Virus record (IMG/VR): IMGVR_UViG_3300046535_001899
Coordinates: 1 to 36,229 of that record
Length of the DNA: 36,229 nt
DNA from: a virus
Strand: one strand, 5' to 3'
This document shows positions 19,624 to 27,019 of this stretch, in pieces (positions within the stretch are counted from its first letter, which is position 1; each line of letters starts with the position of its first letter). The translations under genes were made by a program, and so were the position numbers. The notes under the pieces are model-generated. The model saw nothing but the letters and a program-made list of their open reading frames with translations, was not told where the DNA came from and did not search any database.

Positions 19624-19915
19624 GCTCCAGCGGCGCGCACCGTAGCGCCCCGCCGGCCGTGCTGAGCGACACCTGCAACTTGTAGGTGCCCACGATCGGA
19701 ACGTCCGTCACATCGAAGACGTGCGTCAGCCGGAGCGTCGTCGCCGTCTGGCTGACGAGCGAGATTGACCACGTTGTCGACGCGCCATGCGGATCGATCG
19801 CTAGTAGCGTCGCTGCCGTGACTGCCGTCAGATCCGGCAGCGCGGGCGTCGCCACGATGTCGATGTGGAGCGACTCCGAGCCCGCCGCGCCCGTATACAC
19901 GTAATCGATGCTCAC
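19601..19915 (-). CDS. Minor structural protein, strand-rich, 104 aa
   Basis: Last gene of the leftward late operon. ATG at 19915 overlaps the repeat-protein stop (ATGA). The sequence alternates like a beta-sandwich (IDYVYTGAAGSESLHIDIVATPAL, TTWSISLVSQTATTLRLTHVFD, GTYKLQVSLSTAGGALRCAPLELKV), compatible with an Ig-like virion decoration or tail-associated domain. No named family. It converges on the rightward operon with a 23-bp overlap. Confidence 0.6.
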   Translation of the reverse strand: MSIDYVYTGAAGSESLHIDIVATPALPDLTAVTAATLLAIDPHGASTTWSISLVSQTATTLRLTHVFDVTDVPIVGTYKLQVSLSTAGGALRCAPLELKVRAYG

Positions 19916-21147
19916 GAGACCTCCGTTTGCAAAAACGCGTCACCGAGCGGCGCGTTCACAAGTGCCACGTCATCTGCGCGAACGGTGGCGGCGACTACCA
20001 CGGCGGCCAGCGCGCTCGTTCGCATCACGAGACGATCGACGCCTCCGCCGAGTGCGGCGCCGGTGAACTCGAACTGGCCTGGTTCGGCCAACACCACGTA
20101 GCCGTGAAGCAACACGGGGTCGGTCCCGCGCAACACGAACGCTCCCGCGTCGGCAACGAGGATGTTCTGCCCCGACCGTCGGAGGTCCACGGGTTCGCCC
20201 ATCAGCACGAACGCTCCGAACCCCGCAATGAGCCGCAGCGACATCCTCAGGTCCGCATCGGGGCCGCTCAGAACGAAGTCGGCGGCCGCGGCTCCAAGGA
20301 GGTAGGAGGCGCGCAGCGCAACCGCGCCGCCGGTCGCACCGTAACTGCCGACCACCGCAGCAAGAGCGTGCCCCATCCGAAGCGCCACGGGCGAGCCGAC
20401 CATGACGACGGCTCCCATTGCGGCCACCAAGCGCCGCCCGGCGAGTAGCCCTGCCGCCGCTCCGGTCAACGCGAACGAGCCGACGCCGGCCGTCAGCGAG
20501 CGCGCGACGAGCAACCGGACGTCGACCCCGCTGAGAGACACTGCCCCGGCGGCCGCGGTGAGAGTCCGTGCCACCCGAAGCGCAACCACCGAGCCCGTCA
20601 ACGCGAACGAACCGGCCGATGCGGGCAGACGATGCGCCGCCAAGAGCCCAGCGGATTCACCCGTGAGCGAGAAGGCGCCCTTGGCGGCGTCAAGGCGACT
20701 TCCGACGAGCAGCCCGGAGGATTGGCCCGAGAGCGCGAAGGACCCGGCGCTAGCCGCCATGATGCGAGCGACGCGAAGAACAACGGCCTCTCCGGTCAGC
20801 GCGAACGAGCCCACGCCGGCCGTGAACGTGTAGCCGTGCACGAACGACGCTGCCTCGCCCGTGAGAGCGAACGACCCCACCGCGGTCGATAGGATCCATG
20901 CGCGTAGCAGATTCGCCGGCTCGCCCGTGAGCGTGAACGAGCCGACGGCAGTCGTGAGCCTGTAGGCGCTCGGTTTGAGCGTCAGCAGGTCCGCGGATTT
21001 GACGTTCCGCGCCTGTTGCCAGGACGTGTCGGTCAGGTTGTCAGGCTGGCCCCCTGCCGCGAAGTTCCGAAAGGATTTGTACCAACCCGCCCCCGTGTCA
21101 GCGGAGAAGTTCCCCCGGCTCGAACAGACGAAATTCGTACCTGCCAC
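19912..21147 (-). CDS. Repeat-containing phage structural protein, 411 aa
   Basis: GTG at 21147, 3 bp past the preceding stop. A 55-residue head (GTNFVCSSRGNFSADTGAGWY) is followed by about 14 tandem repeats of 21-22 residues with consensus xLxAxxGSFALTGxxxxLLxx. The first seven are well conserved and later ones degenerate (GAVVMVG, ADFVLSG, GQFEFTG). Proteins with such GSFxLTG repeats occur in tail regions of many phages and probably form an elongated beta structure. The C-terminal 70 residues are non-repeat (DRLVMRTSALAAVVVAATVRADDVALVNAP). Repeat number is likely to vary between relatives. Confidence 0.7.
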   Translation of the reverse strand: MAGTNFVCSSRGNFSADTGAGWYKSFRNFAAGGQPDNLTDTSWQQARNVKSADLLTLKPSAYRLTTAVGSFTLTGEPANLLRAWILSTAVGSFALTGEAASFVHGYTFTAGVGSFALTGEAVVLRVARIMAASAGSFALSGQSSGLLVGSRLDAAKGAFSLTGESAGLLAAHRLPASAGSFALTGSVVALRVARTLTAAAGAVSLSGVDVRLLVARSLTAGVGSFALTGAAAGLLAGRRLVAAMGAVVMVGSPVALRMGHALAAVVGSYGATGGAVALRASYLLGAAAADFVLSGPDADLRMSLRLIAGFGAFVLMGEPVDLRRSGQNILVADAGAFVLRGTDPVLLHGYVVLAEPGQFEFTGAALGGGVDRLVMRTSALAAVVVAATVRADDVALVNAPLGDAFLQTEVS

Positions 21148-21150
21148 GGA

Positions 21151-21963
21151 TCACTCGTAGGCGGTGCGGATCTGCCATTGGAAATTTGTCGCCGTGACCG
21201 CGGACGCGAGGCAGTAGTGGCCCAGGCACGCCGTGTCGAAAATCTGCGGGAGTGCGGCGAGCTGGAGAACCAGGTCGCGCTCGTTCCACTGGTTCGCGAT
21301 GATTGGTAGGTAGACAAGGGGCCGGAGTTGTACGAAATTGAATACGCCTGCCGTGTTCGCGGTGTCGACGTTGATGGTGCTGCACGCCTTTACGCCGGTG
21401 TCGCCCGCGACGAGAGGCATTGGACCCACCGCGCAGTCCTTGACGGTCGCCGCGGCCGGCCACGTGAAGTTGGCTCCGACCTGCCCCGCGCCGTTCACGT
21501 CGCCCGTGTAGCTGAGCAGGTGCGTGACGGCCTGCGTTGTTGTGCTCGCGGTCGTGACCTCGAGCCACGCTTGCACCTGCGCGCCACTCGTGTAGCGCGT
21601 GAGCGCCGCGCTCGAGACCGTCTTCGAGCCCGTCGACGCCGACGAGAGCCCGCCGACACCGACGAGCCGATCGTGCAGCATGAGCGTGCAGCTTTGCGTC
21701 GCGACGGCGCCGAAGGACACGCCGTATCGCTGCTTGGTCGACACGTTGCCAAACGTCACCGCATGCGTGTCGGCCGAGTACGCGGCGCCGGGCGTCCCCG
21801 CTGGCTCCGACCCCGCGGCGGGGGACCCGGCGGCGATCCACGTGCGGTGCCAGAAGCCCGCGCCTTGCATCGTGCTGCCGGTCTTGTAGGAGATCGCGTC
21901 GTTGGCCTGACCGTTTGTCGTGATCTGCGTGATGAGGTCATCGTATGAGGAGAATCCGGCCAT
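21151..21963 (-). CDS. Phage structural protein, 270 aa
   Basis: ATG at 21963 (MAGFSSYDDLITQITTNGQANDAISYKTG) matches the opening of a common phage virion-associated family that begins with a short F-x-S-Y-D-D-L-I helix. The remainder is strand rich with many Ser/Thr/Ala (STGSKTVSSAALTRYTSGAQVQAWLEVTTAS) and ends FDTACLGHYCLASAVTATNFQWQIRTAYE. The role is unknown beyond a probable virion component. It precedes the repeat protein in transcription order and starts 1 bp before the previous stop. Confidence 0.65.
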   Translation of the reverse strand: MAGFSSYDDLITQITTNGQANDAISYKTGSTMQGAGFWHRTWIAAGSPAAGSEPAGTPGAAYSADTHAVTFGNVSTKQRYGVSFGAVATQSCTLMLHDRLVGVGGLSSASTGSKTVSSAALTRYTSGAQVQAWLEVTTASTTTQAVTHLLSYTGDVNGAGQVGANFTWPAAATVKDCAVGPMPLVAGDTGVKACSTINVDTANTAGVFNFVQLRPLVYLPIIANQWNERDLVLQLAALPQIFDTACLGHYCLASAVTATNFQWQIRTAYE

Positions 21964-21964
21964 A

Positions 21965-22312
21965 TCAACCTTTCGTGACGAACACGTCGAGCGCCTTCGC
22001 CACGCGTGTCGCCTCGCGCGCCGAGAACTGCACGCCGCGCAACACGACGGACTGCCACGATTTGAGCGAGCCGATGGCGCGCACGAGGCCGTCGCGGAGG
22101 TACGTCGCCTGCGACTTGTCGAGGAGCACGGAGTCGATCCGCTCTCCGGTTGCCGTGCGGTCGACGCAGAGGAACACGCGGGCCGCCGTGTCGCGGCTCC
22201 GCATCACGCGCAGGCGTACGGCTCCGCCTTGGCTAGTCGCTTCGCAGTCGAGCGTGTGCAAGAAGATGTCCTGCACCGCGGCATCGGCGAGTGGGAGAGA
22301 GAGCGGACGCAT
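21965..22312 (-). CDS. Unknown late protein, about 115 aa
   Basis: GTG (22315) and ATG (22312) are adjacent; the ATG, overlapping the preceding stop as TGATG, is listed. MRPLSLPLADAAVQDIFLHTLDCEA is followed by strands (GGAVRLRVMRSRDTAARVFLCVDRTATGERIDSVLLD) and a helix-strand end (QSVVLRGVQFSAREATRVAKALDVFV). No family is recognised. The context between two structural genes suggests a small tail or virion protein. Confidence 0.55.
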   Translation of the reverse strand: MRPLSLPLADAAVQDIFLHTLDCEATSQGGAVRLRVMRSRDTAARVFLCVDRTATGERIDSVLLDKSQATYLRDGLVRAIGSLKSWQSVVLRGVQFSAREATRVAKALDVFVTKG

Positions 22313-22728
22313 CACGTGAGCTGGAGACATCCGTTCGTCCCGTCGAAGTCAATGGTGAACGTTTCGCCGCTGTTATTGAGCGTGACGTTCGAGGCGTAGT
22401 CGTAGAAGCCGATGAGTTCCTTGTTCGTCGCCGTGTCGTTGTAGAGCACGACGTAACGGAACGTCGCGACGGCCCCCGAAGCGGTCAGCACGAGGTCTTG
22501 TAGGATGAGCTTGTAGAGCCCCGAGGTCTGCGCACTGCTCATAGTCGTGACCGCGCGCGCCGAGAGGTTCGTGTAGGAAATCTCGGTCAGGTCCGCGAGC
22601 TTCGTGTTGCTCGCGACTGGCGCGCTCGCCGCTGCGCACAGCGCGATCTTGACCGAGTCGCTTCCGAGGTTGTGCGTCTTCTCCGCAACGGCCTCGACGA
22701 AAGAGTCGAATTTCTGGAACGACGCCAT
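22312..22728 (-). CDS. Conserved phage virion-associated protein, 138 aa
   Basis: The sequence follows a widespread phage family: FQKFDSFVEAVAEKTHNLGSDSVKIALC, then SYTNLSARAVTTMSSAQTSGLYKLIL and FRYVVLYNDTATNKELIGFYDY, with a closing GETFTIDFDGTNG. The family lies among tail or decoration genes; its exact role is unknown to me. Unlike its neighbours it has an intergenic leader of 65 bp with a good site (GAAGGAATATTAAATC before the ATG), suggesting higher or separate expression. Confidence 0.75.
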   Translation of the reverse strand: MASFQKFDSFVEAVAEKTHNLGSDSVKIALCAAASAPVASNTKLADLTEISYTNLSARAVTTMSSAQTSGLYKLILQDLVLTASGAVATFRYVVLYNDTATNKELIGFYDYASNVTLNNSGETFTIDFDGTNGCLQLT

Positions 22729-22793
22729 GATTTAATATTCCTTCTGACCGGGTTTCGAGGGTCTTCCTGACACCCGCATTTGGACAAAAAAAT
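22729..22793 (-). promoter_or_regulatory. 65-bp AT-containing gap, possible internal late promoter
   Basis: Read on the transcribed strand the gap holds T7 right after the transglycosylase stop, TTGTCC that could be a -35, and GGAATATTAAATC next to the ATG with AGAAGGA as ribosome-binding site. A weak GGGT/ACCC stem lies between. It is one of the few real gaps in the late operon. A promoter is a guess. Confidence 0.3.
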
Positions 22794-23363
22794 TCACCGG
22801 CCTGTGAGCTCCCGCGCCCGGTCGAGCCACTTCCGCACCTCGGCAATGCGCTTCTTCGAAGCCTCGAGCGCATCGGGATCCTCGCAGCCGGCCCCGTGCC
22901 ACAAGGCGAAGCGCGCGTCGGGCGCCTCGCACGCCCCCATGATGCCGCGCAGGCGCCGGAGTCCCACGCGGAAGACCTCCTCGCGTGAACCGACGAGCGC
23001 GGTTCGCTCATCGTAGTCGCGCGCGTGGAGCTGCAAGAGCCCGATCGCGTGGCCGTTGTCACACCGCCAGGCCTCGAGCCGCCTCTCCGGATCGATACAG
23101 GCGAACGAGTCGACGTCGAGGGCAAAGTCGCTTTCGACCCGCGCCAGAGCGAGCATGACGAGCGCGGACCCCGCGGTCGTGTAGCCCGGTAGTCGAGGTG
23201 CCTCGGGCTCGTGAGCGATGTCCCAGGCATCGCGCGCGATGGCTTCGAGCCGGTCGCGACGCTCGGCCACGGTCTCCACTGCGCTGCCAGGCTGCGGGCG
23301 CGTGGCGAGCTCGGGCGGGGCCGCCTGGAGCACGAGCGCGATCAACGCCTCAAGCATCGTCAT
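22794..23363 (-). CDS. Lytic transglycosylase-like protein
   Basis: In this 189-residue protein the SLT-type motifs are visible: ALARVESDFALDVD with the likely catalytic Glu (about 77), then DNGHAIGLLQLHARDY (about 102-117), corresponding to the G-x-x-G-L-x-Q block of soluble lytic transglycosylases. A short hydrophobic N-terminus (LEALIALVLQAAPPE) may be a weak signal. It would cut glycan strands of the cell wall during lysis or DNA entry. It is coupled by ATGA to the endolysin gene, so the phage carries two wall enzymes in tandem. Confidence 0.75.
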   Translation of the reverse strand: MTMLEALIALVLQAAPPELATRPQPGSAVETVAERRDRLEAIARDAWDIAHEPEAPRLPGYTTAGSALVMLALARVESDFALDVDSFACIDPERRLEAWRCDNGHAIGLLQLHARDYDERTALVGSREEVFRVGLRRLRGIMGACEAPDARFALWHGAGCEDPDALEASKKRIAEVRKWLDRARELTGR

Positions 23364-24103
23364 GCAGCCTCCGAAGGCGTCGGGTCCGTATCGGGCGGCA
23401 GGGCGGCCAGTGCGTGTCCGAGCTCCGCCACGGTGCGCGGCCCGCAGATGCCGTCGACAGTGAGCCCGTGGGCCCGCTGGAAGGTGCGAACGGCTGCTTG
23501 CGTGTGCGGCCCCGGCTCGCCATCGACCGTGAGCGGCGGCGCCATGCCCAGCTTGTTCAGGGCCGCTTGCTGGCCGGCGACCGTGTGCAGGTCGAAGCCG
23601 AGCCCGAGCGTCATGTCGAACTCCTGGAAGAGCGCGACGAGCGTGTGGGCGTATTGGGCCTCGTCGGCGGTGTAGTAGCCCTGCGTCTTGAGCATGTGTG
23701 CGAACAGGGACGGCGAGCCCGAGAGCACGGCCGGCCACGACGCAGCAAAGCGCCGACGGATGAGGTCGAGGTAGTCGGCGACGCCTTCATCGAGCGTGCG
23801 GAAGGCGCGGAAGCAGCACGCGGGATCGACCGGATAGAACCAGACGATGCGCCCGCCGATCACCTCGTCGCAGGCGAAGAAACAGAAGTCGCGCCCATCG
23901 TTGTCGACATGCTTCGCGTTGCCGACGTTGAAGCAGTGCATCGACTTGCCCCGCCCGGTCTCGAGCGCCCACTGGCCGAGGAGCACGAGCAGCGAATCCC
24001 GTGAGGGCGTCGAACCGATCGAGAGCTTCCAGGCCCGCTCGAGCGAGGCGTACATCTCCGCGGGGGTGGCCGGCGTGAGCTGGTCGGGGAGTCGTTCGCT
24101 CAT
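23360..24103 (-). CDS. Endolysin: glucosaminidase-like domain plus peptidoglycan-binding domain
   Basis: This 247-residue protein has an N-terminal domain (about 15-170) with LLGQWALETGRGKSMHCFNVGNAK, the signature of FlgJ/GH73-type glucosaminidases, with Glu at about 48 as the likely catalytic residue, then CFRAFRTLDEGVADYLDLI. Residues about 180-235 form a PG_binding_1 domain (NKLGMAPPLTVDGEPGPHTQAAVRTFQRAHGLTVDGICGPRTVAEL). No signal peptide is present, so export needs a holin; hydrophobic proteins lie just upstream. ATG at 24103 (MSERLPDQL) fixed by ATGA overlap. Confidence 0.85.
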   Translation of the reverse strand: MSERLPDQLTPATPAEMYASLERAWKLSIGSTPSRDSLLVLLGQWALETGRGKSMHCFNVGNAKHVDNDGRDFCFFACDEVIGGRIVWFYPVDPACCFRAFRTLDEGVADYLDLIRRRFAASWPAVLSGSPSLFAHMLKTQGYYTADEAQYAHTLVALFQEFDMTLGLGFDLHTVAGQQAALNKLGMAPPLTVDGEPGPHTQAAVRTFQRAHGLTVDGICGPRTVAELGHALAALPPDTDPTPSEAA

Positions 24104-24423
24104 GGCTTGTCCTTCAGGGCCGCGACGGTGTTGGTCCATTCGAGGTAACGGCGGATCTCGCGCTTCTGCACCTCGTCGCCGGGCGCCTGGTGCTCCCATG
24201 CGCTGAAGACGTCGAGTAGGTGGCGCGCGTCGACGAGCACCGTCATCGGGATGGCCTCGAGCACCTCGGGCCGTGTCGCCTGCGCCCGCCCAGCGCGGTC
24301 GAAACTGACACCGAGGCCGTGGAGCGCGAGACGGACCTTCGCCGCGAGCTCCCCGGGGCTCTGCGCGGGCATCGTCGATGACGAGCCCGGGCGCACAGTC
24401 GGCGTGTCGCGGCGCTCGCGCAT
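24100..24423 (-). CDS. Unknown protein in the lysis cassette, 107 aa
   Basis: ATG at 24423 (MRERRDTPTVRPGSSSTMPAQ), 4 bp past the preceding stop. A disordered N-terminus leads to a helical region (SPGELAAKVRLALHGLGVSFD, LVDARHLLDVFSAWEHQ, VQKREIRRYLEWTNTVAALK). No family is recognised and no membrane segment is present. Ribosome-binding site weak. It may be an accessory to the endolysin. Confidence 0.5.
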   Translation of the reverse strand: MRERRDTPTVRPGSSSTMPAQSPGELAAKVRLALHGLGVSFDRAGRAQATRPEVLEAIPMTVLVDARHLLDVFSAWEHQAPGDEVQKREIRRYLEWTNTVAALKDKP

Positions 24424-24427
24424 GGCA

Positions 24428-25111
24428 TCAGCCGAAGGGCCTCGCGAACCGCTGCGCAGTGCGGGACGCCGGGTGCTGCTTGCGGGCCGCGAGTTCGTGG
24501 AAGGCGAGTTCGGTTCCGTCCGCCTGGATCTGGCGCGTGCGCCCCATGCTCGTGATGACCGCGTAGCCACCGGGGGCGAGCTGGAAGGCGTGGCCGATCT
24601 TGCCGAGCTGGTCGAACTTCGAACCGGCGAAGGCCGAGGCGTCGAAGAACGCCGGCAGGACGAAGTTCGAGACGACGATGCCGCCGATCTCGTAGCCGTC
24701 GGATTCGCAGGGGTCGGCGACTTCGAGCGCCCAGGCGCGTCCGCGCGCGTCCGTCGCACTCACGTTGCAGGCAGGGTCGACGAGGAGTTCTGCGCCCTCG
24801 TGCGACATCACGCTCGAGGGCTCGTCGCCGTCGTCGCGGGAGTCCACGACGAACACGCGCCCATACCTTCGCCCGTCCGGCGTCTCCGTGTGGTAGCCGA
24901 GCGCGCCGGCTTGGTCGGCGTGGTCGATGACGGCGATCGGCGACCAGTCGGGCGGGCACGCGGCAAGGGCGTCGAAGCCTTCGACCTGCGGAGCGACGAG
25001 GCCCCACGCCGGTGCGACGTCGCGCACGAGCTGCGTCTTGATCGCGCCGACGGCGGCCGTGAACTCGGCCTTCGTCATCTGCTTCGCTTCGAGGACGAAT
25101 CCGATCTTCAT
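24428..25111 (-). CDS. Zincin-like phage protein with SHEGAELLVDP motif
   Basis: In this 227-residue protein the motif VMSHEGAELLVDPACN (near residue 100) recalls a family of hypothetical proteins with SHE-x-x-E-x-L-x-DP, thought to be distantly zincin-like. A second block (WALEVADPCESDGYEIGGIVVSNFVLPAFF) follows, where EVADP and the Cys resemble the conserved ADPCE segment of that family. It may be a metal-dependent virion or lysis-associated enzyme; activity is unproven. ATG at 25111 in an ATGA overlap. Confidence 0.5.
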   Translation of the reverse strand: MKIGFVLEAKQMTKAEFTAAVGAIKTQLVRDVAPAWGLVAPQVEGFDALAACPPDWSPIAVIDHADQAGALGYHTETPDGRRYGRVFVVDSRDDGDEPSSVMSHEGAELLVDPACNVSATDARGRAWALEVADPCESDGYEIGGIVVSNFVLPAFFDASAFAGSKFDQLGKIGHAFQLAPGGYAVITSMGRTRQIQADGTELAFHELAARKQHPASRTAQRFARPFG

Positions 25112-25365
25112 GACGCGACCCCGAAGGCCGTTCGGACCGCGCGAAGCGCGAGCTCCATGGCCACGCCGCGAGCCAGCACGCGATGGACTCGGTCGTCCGT
25201 GAAGGCCGCGACGAGGGCGCTCTCCAGCTTCCCTAGCGTGGCCCCGTCGGCGGGCGCGGGAAGCGTGGTGGGCTCGGGCTGAGCCGACGCCGGGGCGCCC
25301 ACCGGCTCCTCGACGGACGCCTGCTGTTCGACCACTTCGCCCTCAAATCGTCGGCTGCGCTTCAC
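25108..25365 (-). CDS. Unknown small protein, 85 aa
   Basis: GTG at 25365 (MKRSRRFEGEVVEQQASVEEP). The first 45 residues are a Pro/Ala/Glu-rich linker; the rest is a single helical region (LGKLESALVAAFTDDRVHRVLARGVAMELALRAVRTAFG). It has no membrane segment or known family. It lies inside the lysis cassette and is coupled on both sides by 4-bp overlaps. Confidence 0.5.
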   Translation of the reverse strand: MKRSRRFEGEVVEQQASVEEPVGAPASAQPEPTTLPAPADGATLGKLESALVAAFTDDRVHRVLARGVAMELALRAVRTAFGVAS

Positions 25366-26036
25366 GGTGCACCTCCATCGGCCTTCGCGCGCTTCGCAGC
25401 GAGTCGCCGGTGCACCTCAGCCATGCTCGGCCGCCAGACGGCCGCCGCACGCATTCCGGCGTCGCTCGCCATCGTGCTCCCGTGCTGCCCCACGAGCTCC
25501 GCGATGATCGCCTCGATCTCTGGGAGCCCAGCACATAGAGGCGCCTCCTCGGGCGCAGCCGCGATAACGAGCCCCGCCTCGCAGAGCGGGACCGCCGCCT
25601 TGGTGATGTCGGCCGCCGTCTGCCGCTCGCCTGGCGTGCACGCGGCGTGACAGAACGAGATGGTCACGAACGCAAGCAGCAGCCCGACGGCCCACGCGAG
25701 GCGCTGCACCTCGTTCGGGGGCACGTGCGTCGCCGTCTTCGGAGTCGGGGGTCCGCTGGACGCCTTCGGGTCCACGTCGCTCGGCGGCCGCTGCTTCAAG
25801 CTCTGATGCACGGCAACGCTGGCCCCACCGCCGGCCATGCCGATGGCAGCCGCGAAGAGCGCATCCTCGAGCGAGGCGCCGGTGAGCAGCGAATGCCCGA
25901 CGCCTGCGGCGAGACCGCCGGCGAGCGACAGCAGTGGGATCACTCGATCCGGCAACGCTGGGAAGGCGAGCCTCAACGCCGTGAGCAGCGGCGTCATGAG
26001 CACGAAGAGGAGAGCGAGGTAGCGATGATCGGTCAC
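25362..26036 (-). CDS. Holin-like membrane protein with a lipobox-like second half
   Basis: 224 residues from a GTG at 26036. The first half has two or three hydrophobic helices (YLALLFVLMTPLLTALRLAF, VIPLLSLAGGLAAGVGHSLL, ALFAAAIGMAGGGASVAVH), as in phage holins. After a Pro-rich linker there is a further helix ending in Cys (LAWAVGLLLAFVTISFCHAAC), which looks like a lipoprotein signal, then a soluble tail with more Cys. A fusion of holin and lipoprotein-like parts, or a four-helix protein, are both possible. The position upstream of the endolysin supports a lysis role. Confidence 0.6.
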   Translation of the reverse strand: MTDHRYLALLFVLMTPLLTALRLAFPALPDRVIPLLSLAGGLAAGVGHSLLTGASLEDALFAAAIGMAGGGASVAVHQSLKQRPPSDVDPKASSGPPTPKTATHVPPNEVQRLAWAVGLLLAFVTISFCHAACTPGERQTAADITKAAVPLCEAGLVIAAAPEEAPLCAGLPEIEAIIAELVGQHGSTMASDAGMRAAAVWRPSMAEVHRRLAAKRAKADGGAP

Positions 26037-26716
26037 GGGTGCCCCTGATTGGTTGTAGGTGCGTGAATGGCTGTTGCGGCGCCGAGGCGCGCGCTGATGA
26101 ATGCGGTGGCGGCGAGCACGAGGAGCGACGCAGCGAGCCCGAGCGCCCACTGCACGCGGTGCTCGCGCTTCTCGCGCGCCTCTTTGGCGATCTCGGCAGC
26201 GTCGGCCTTCTCGCGCTCAACTTCGCGGTGGATGGCATCGCGCGCCTCGCGTTCGATTTCATGGTGGCTCTGCGCGCGTTCCTGGAGCGCAATCTCGGCA
26301 GCCTTGGTGCCGAGGGCGATCAGCGGGCCCGAGCCGTCGGGCGGTGCCGACGAACGACGCAGGTCGGCGATCTCGCGGTCGACCTCGACGCGGCCGATCG
26401 CGATACGGCTCTCGAGCTTCTTCTGTCGGGCCTCGTTCCGAGCGTGGCCCTCGAGCGATGCGCGCACGTCGTCCTTGACGCGGCCGAGCTGTGAGTCGAT
26501 GCGCTCGATCGATATCACGACGTCGCCGAACCGGCCGAACACCTGCTCAGCGAACTGCCCGAAGTCGGTCTCGAACTTGAGCCACCTGGTTTCGGTTCGC
26601 AGTTCAAGCGCGTCGAGCTTGCCGCTTAGTCTGGACAAATCGCCATGATCGTTGCCGTTGGCGGCCCTGTTAGACAGTGCCTCCGGATCGGAGTCGGCGG
26701 CGCGATGGTCATTCAT
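26033..26716 (-). CDS. Coiled-coil protein with C-terminal membrane anchor
   Basis: 227 residues from an ATG at 26716 (MNDHRAADSDPEAL); a TTG at 26731 abutting the previous stop is an alternative. Long coiled coil (about 30-200: LSGKLDALELRTETRWLKFETDF, VEREKADAAEIAKEAREKREH) followed by one membrane helix (WALGLAASLLVLAATAFISARLG) and a short tail. It could be a membrane-tethered lysis regulator or spanin-like protein; spanins usually anchor at the N-terminus, so the topology is unusual. No family is recognised. Confidence 0.55.
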   Translation of the reverse strand: MNDHRAADSDPEALSNRAANGNDHGDLSRLSGKLDALELRTETRWLKFETDFGQFAEQVFGRFGDVVISIERIDSQLGRVKDDVRASLEGHARNEARQKKLESRIAIGRVEVDREIADLRRSSAPPDGSGPLIALGTKAAEIALQERAQSHHEIEREARDAIHREVEREKADAAEIAKEAREKREHRVQWALGLAASLLVLAATAFISARLGAATAIHAPTTNQGHP

Positions 26717-26731
26717 TTGGCGGCCCAGCAA

Positions 26732-27019
26732 TCACCAAAAGACCCAGCACGACGTGATGGTCGTTCCCGCGCCGGAGGCCTTGATGACCGTCGCGGAGAT
26801 CGGAAGCAGCGTTCCGGAGGTGACCGTCCCGGTCTCGTCGCCGCTGATGGGATCGAGCGGCGTCGTCACGAGCACTCCATTGGAGCCGACGAGGATGGCG
26901 CGGCAGGGCTCCCCGCCGAGCGCCACGAGGTCGATGTCGACCGCGAAGCTGGTGAAGTAGCGGTAACGCGGCGACGTGTAGACGGCGCCGGGTGCGACCG
27001 CGGCTGCGGGCTGAGTCAT
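26732..27019 (-). CDS. Spike-base-like tail protein, 95 aa
   Basis: The pattern YFTSFAVDIDLVALGGEPCRAILVGSNGVLVTTPLDPISG, then VTSGTLLPISATVIKASGAGTTITSCWVFW, matches the small spike-base proteins first noted in the Rhodobacter gene transfer agent (rcc01079-like): a polar strand, PCRAxxVG, then LPxxxxxVxATGTT and a W-F/W ending. Such proteins probably sit where fibres attach. ATG at 27019 (ATGA overlap). Confidence 0.6.
   Translation of the reverse strand: MTQPAAAVAPGAVYTSPRYRYFTSFAVDIDLVALGGEPCRAILVGSNGVLVTTPLDPISGDETGTVTSGTLLPISATVIKASGAGTTITSCWVFW

Noticed and set aside
24251-25282. Long plus-strand frame in the lysis cassette
   Set aside because: Antisense to coupled genes with recognisable motifs; no ribosome-binding site and no family.
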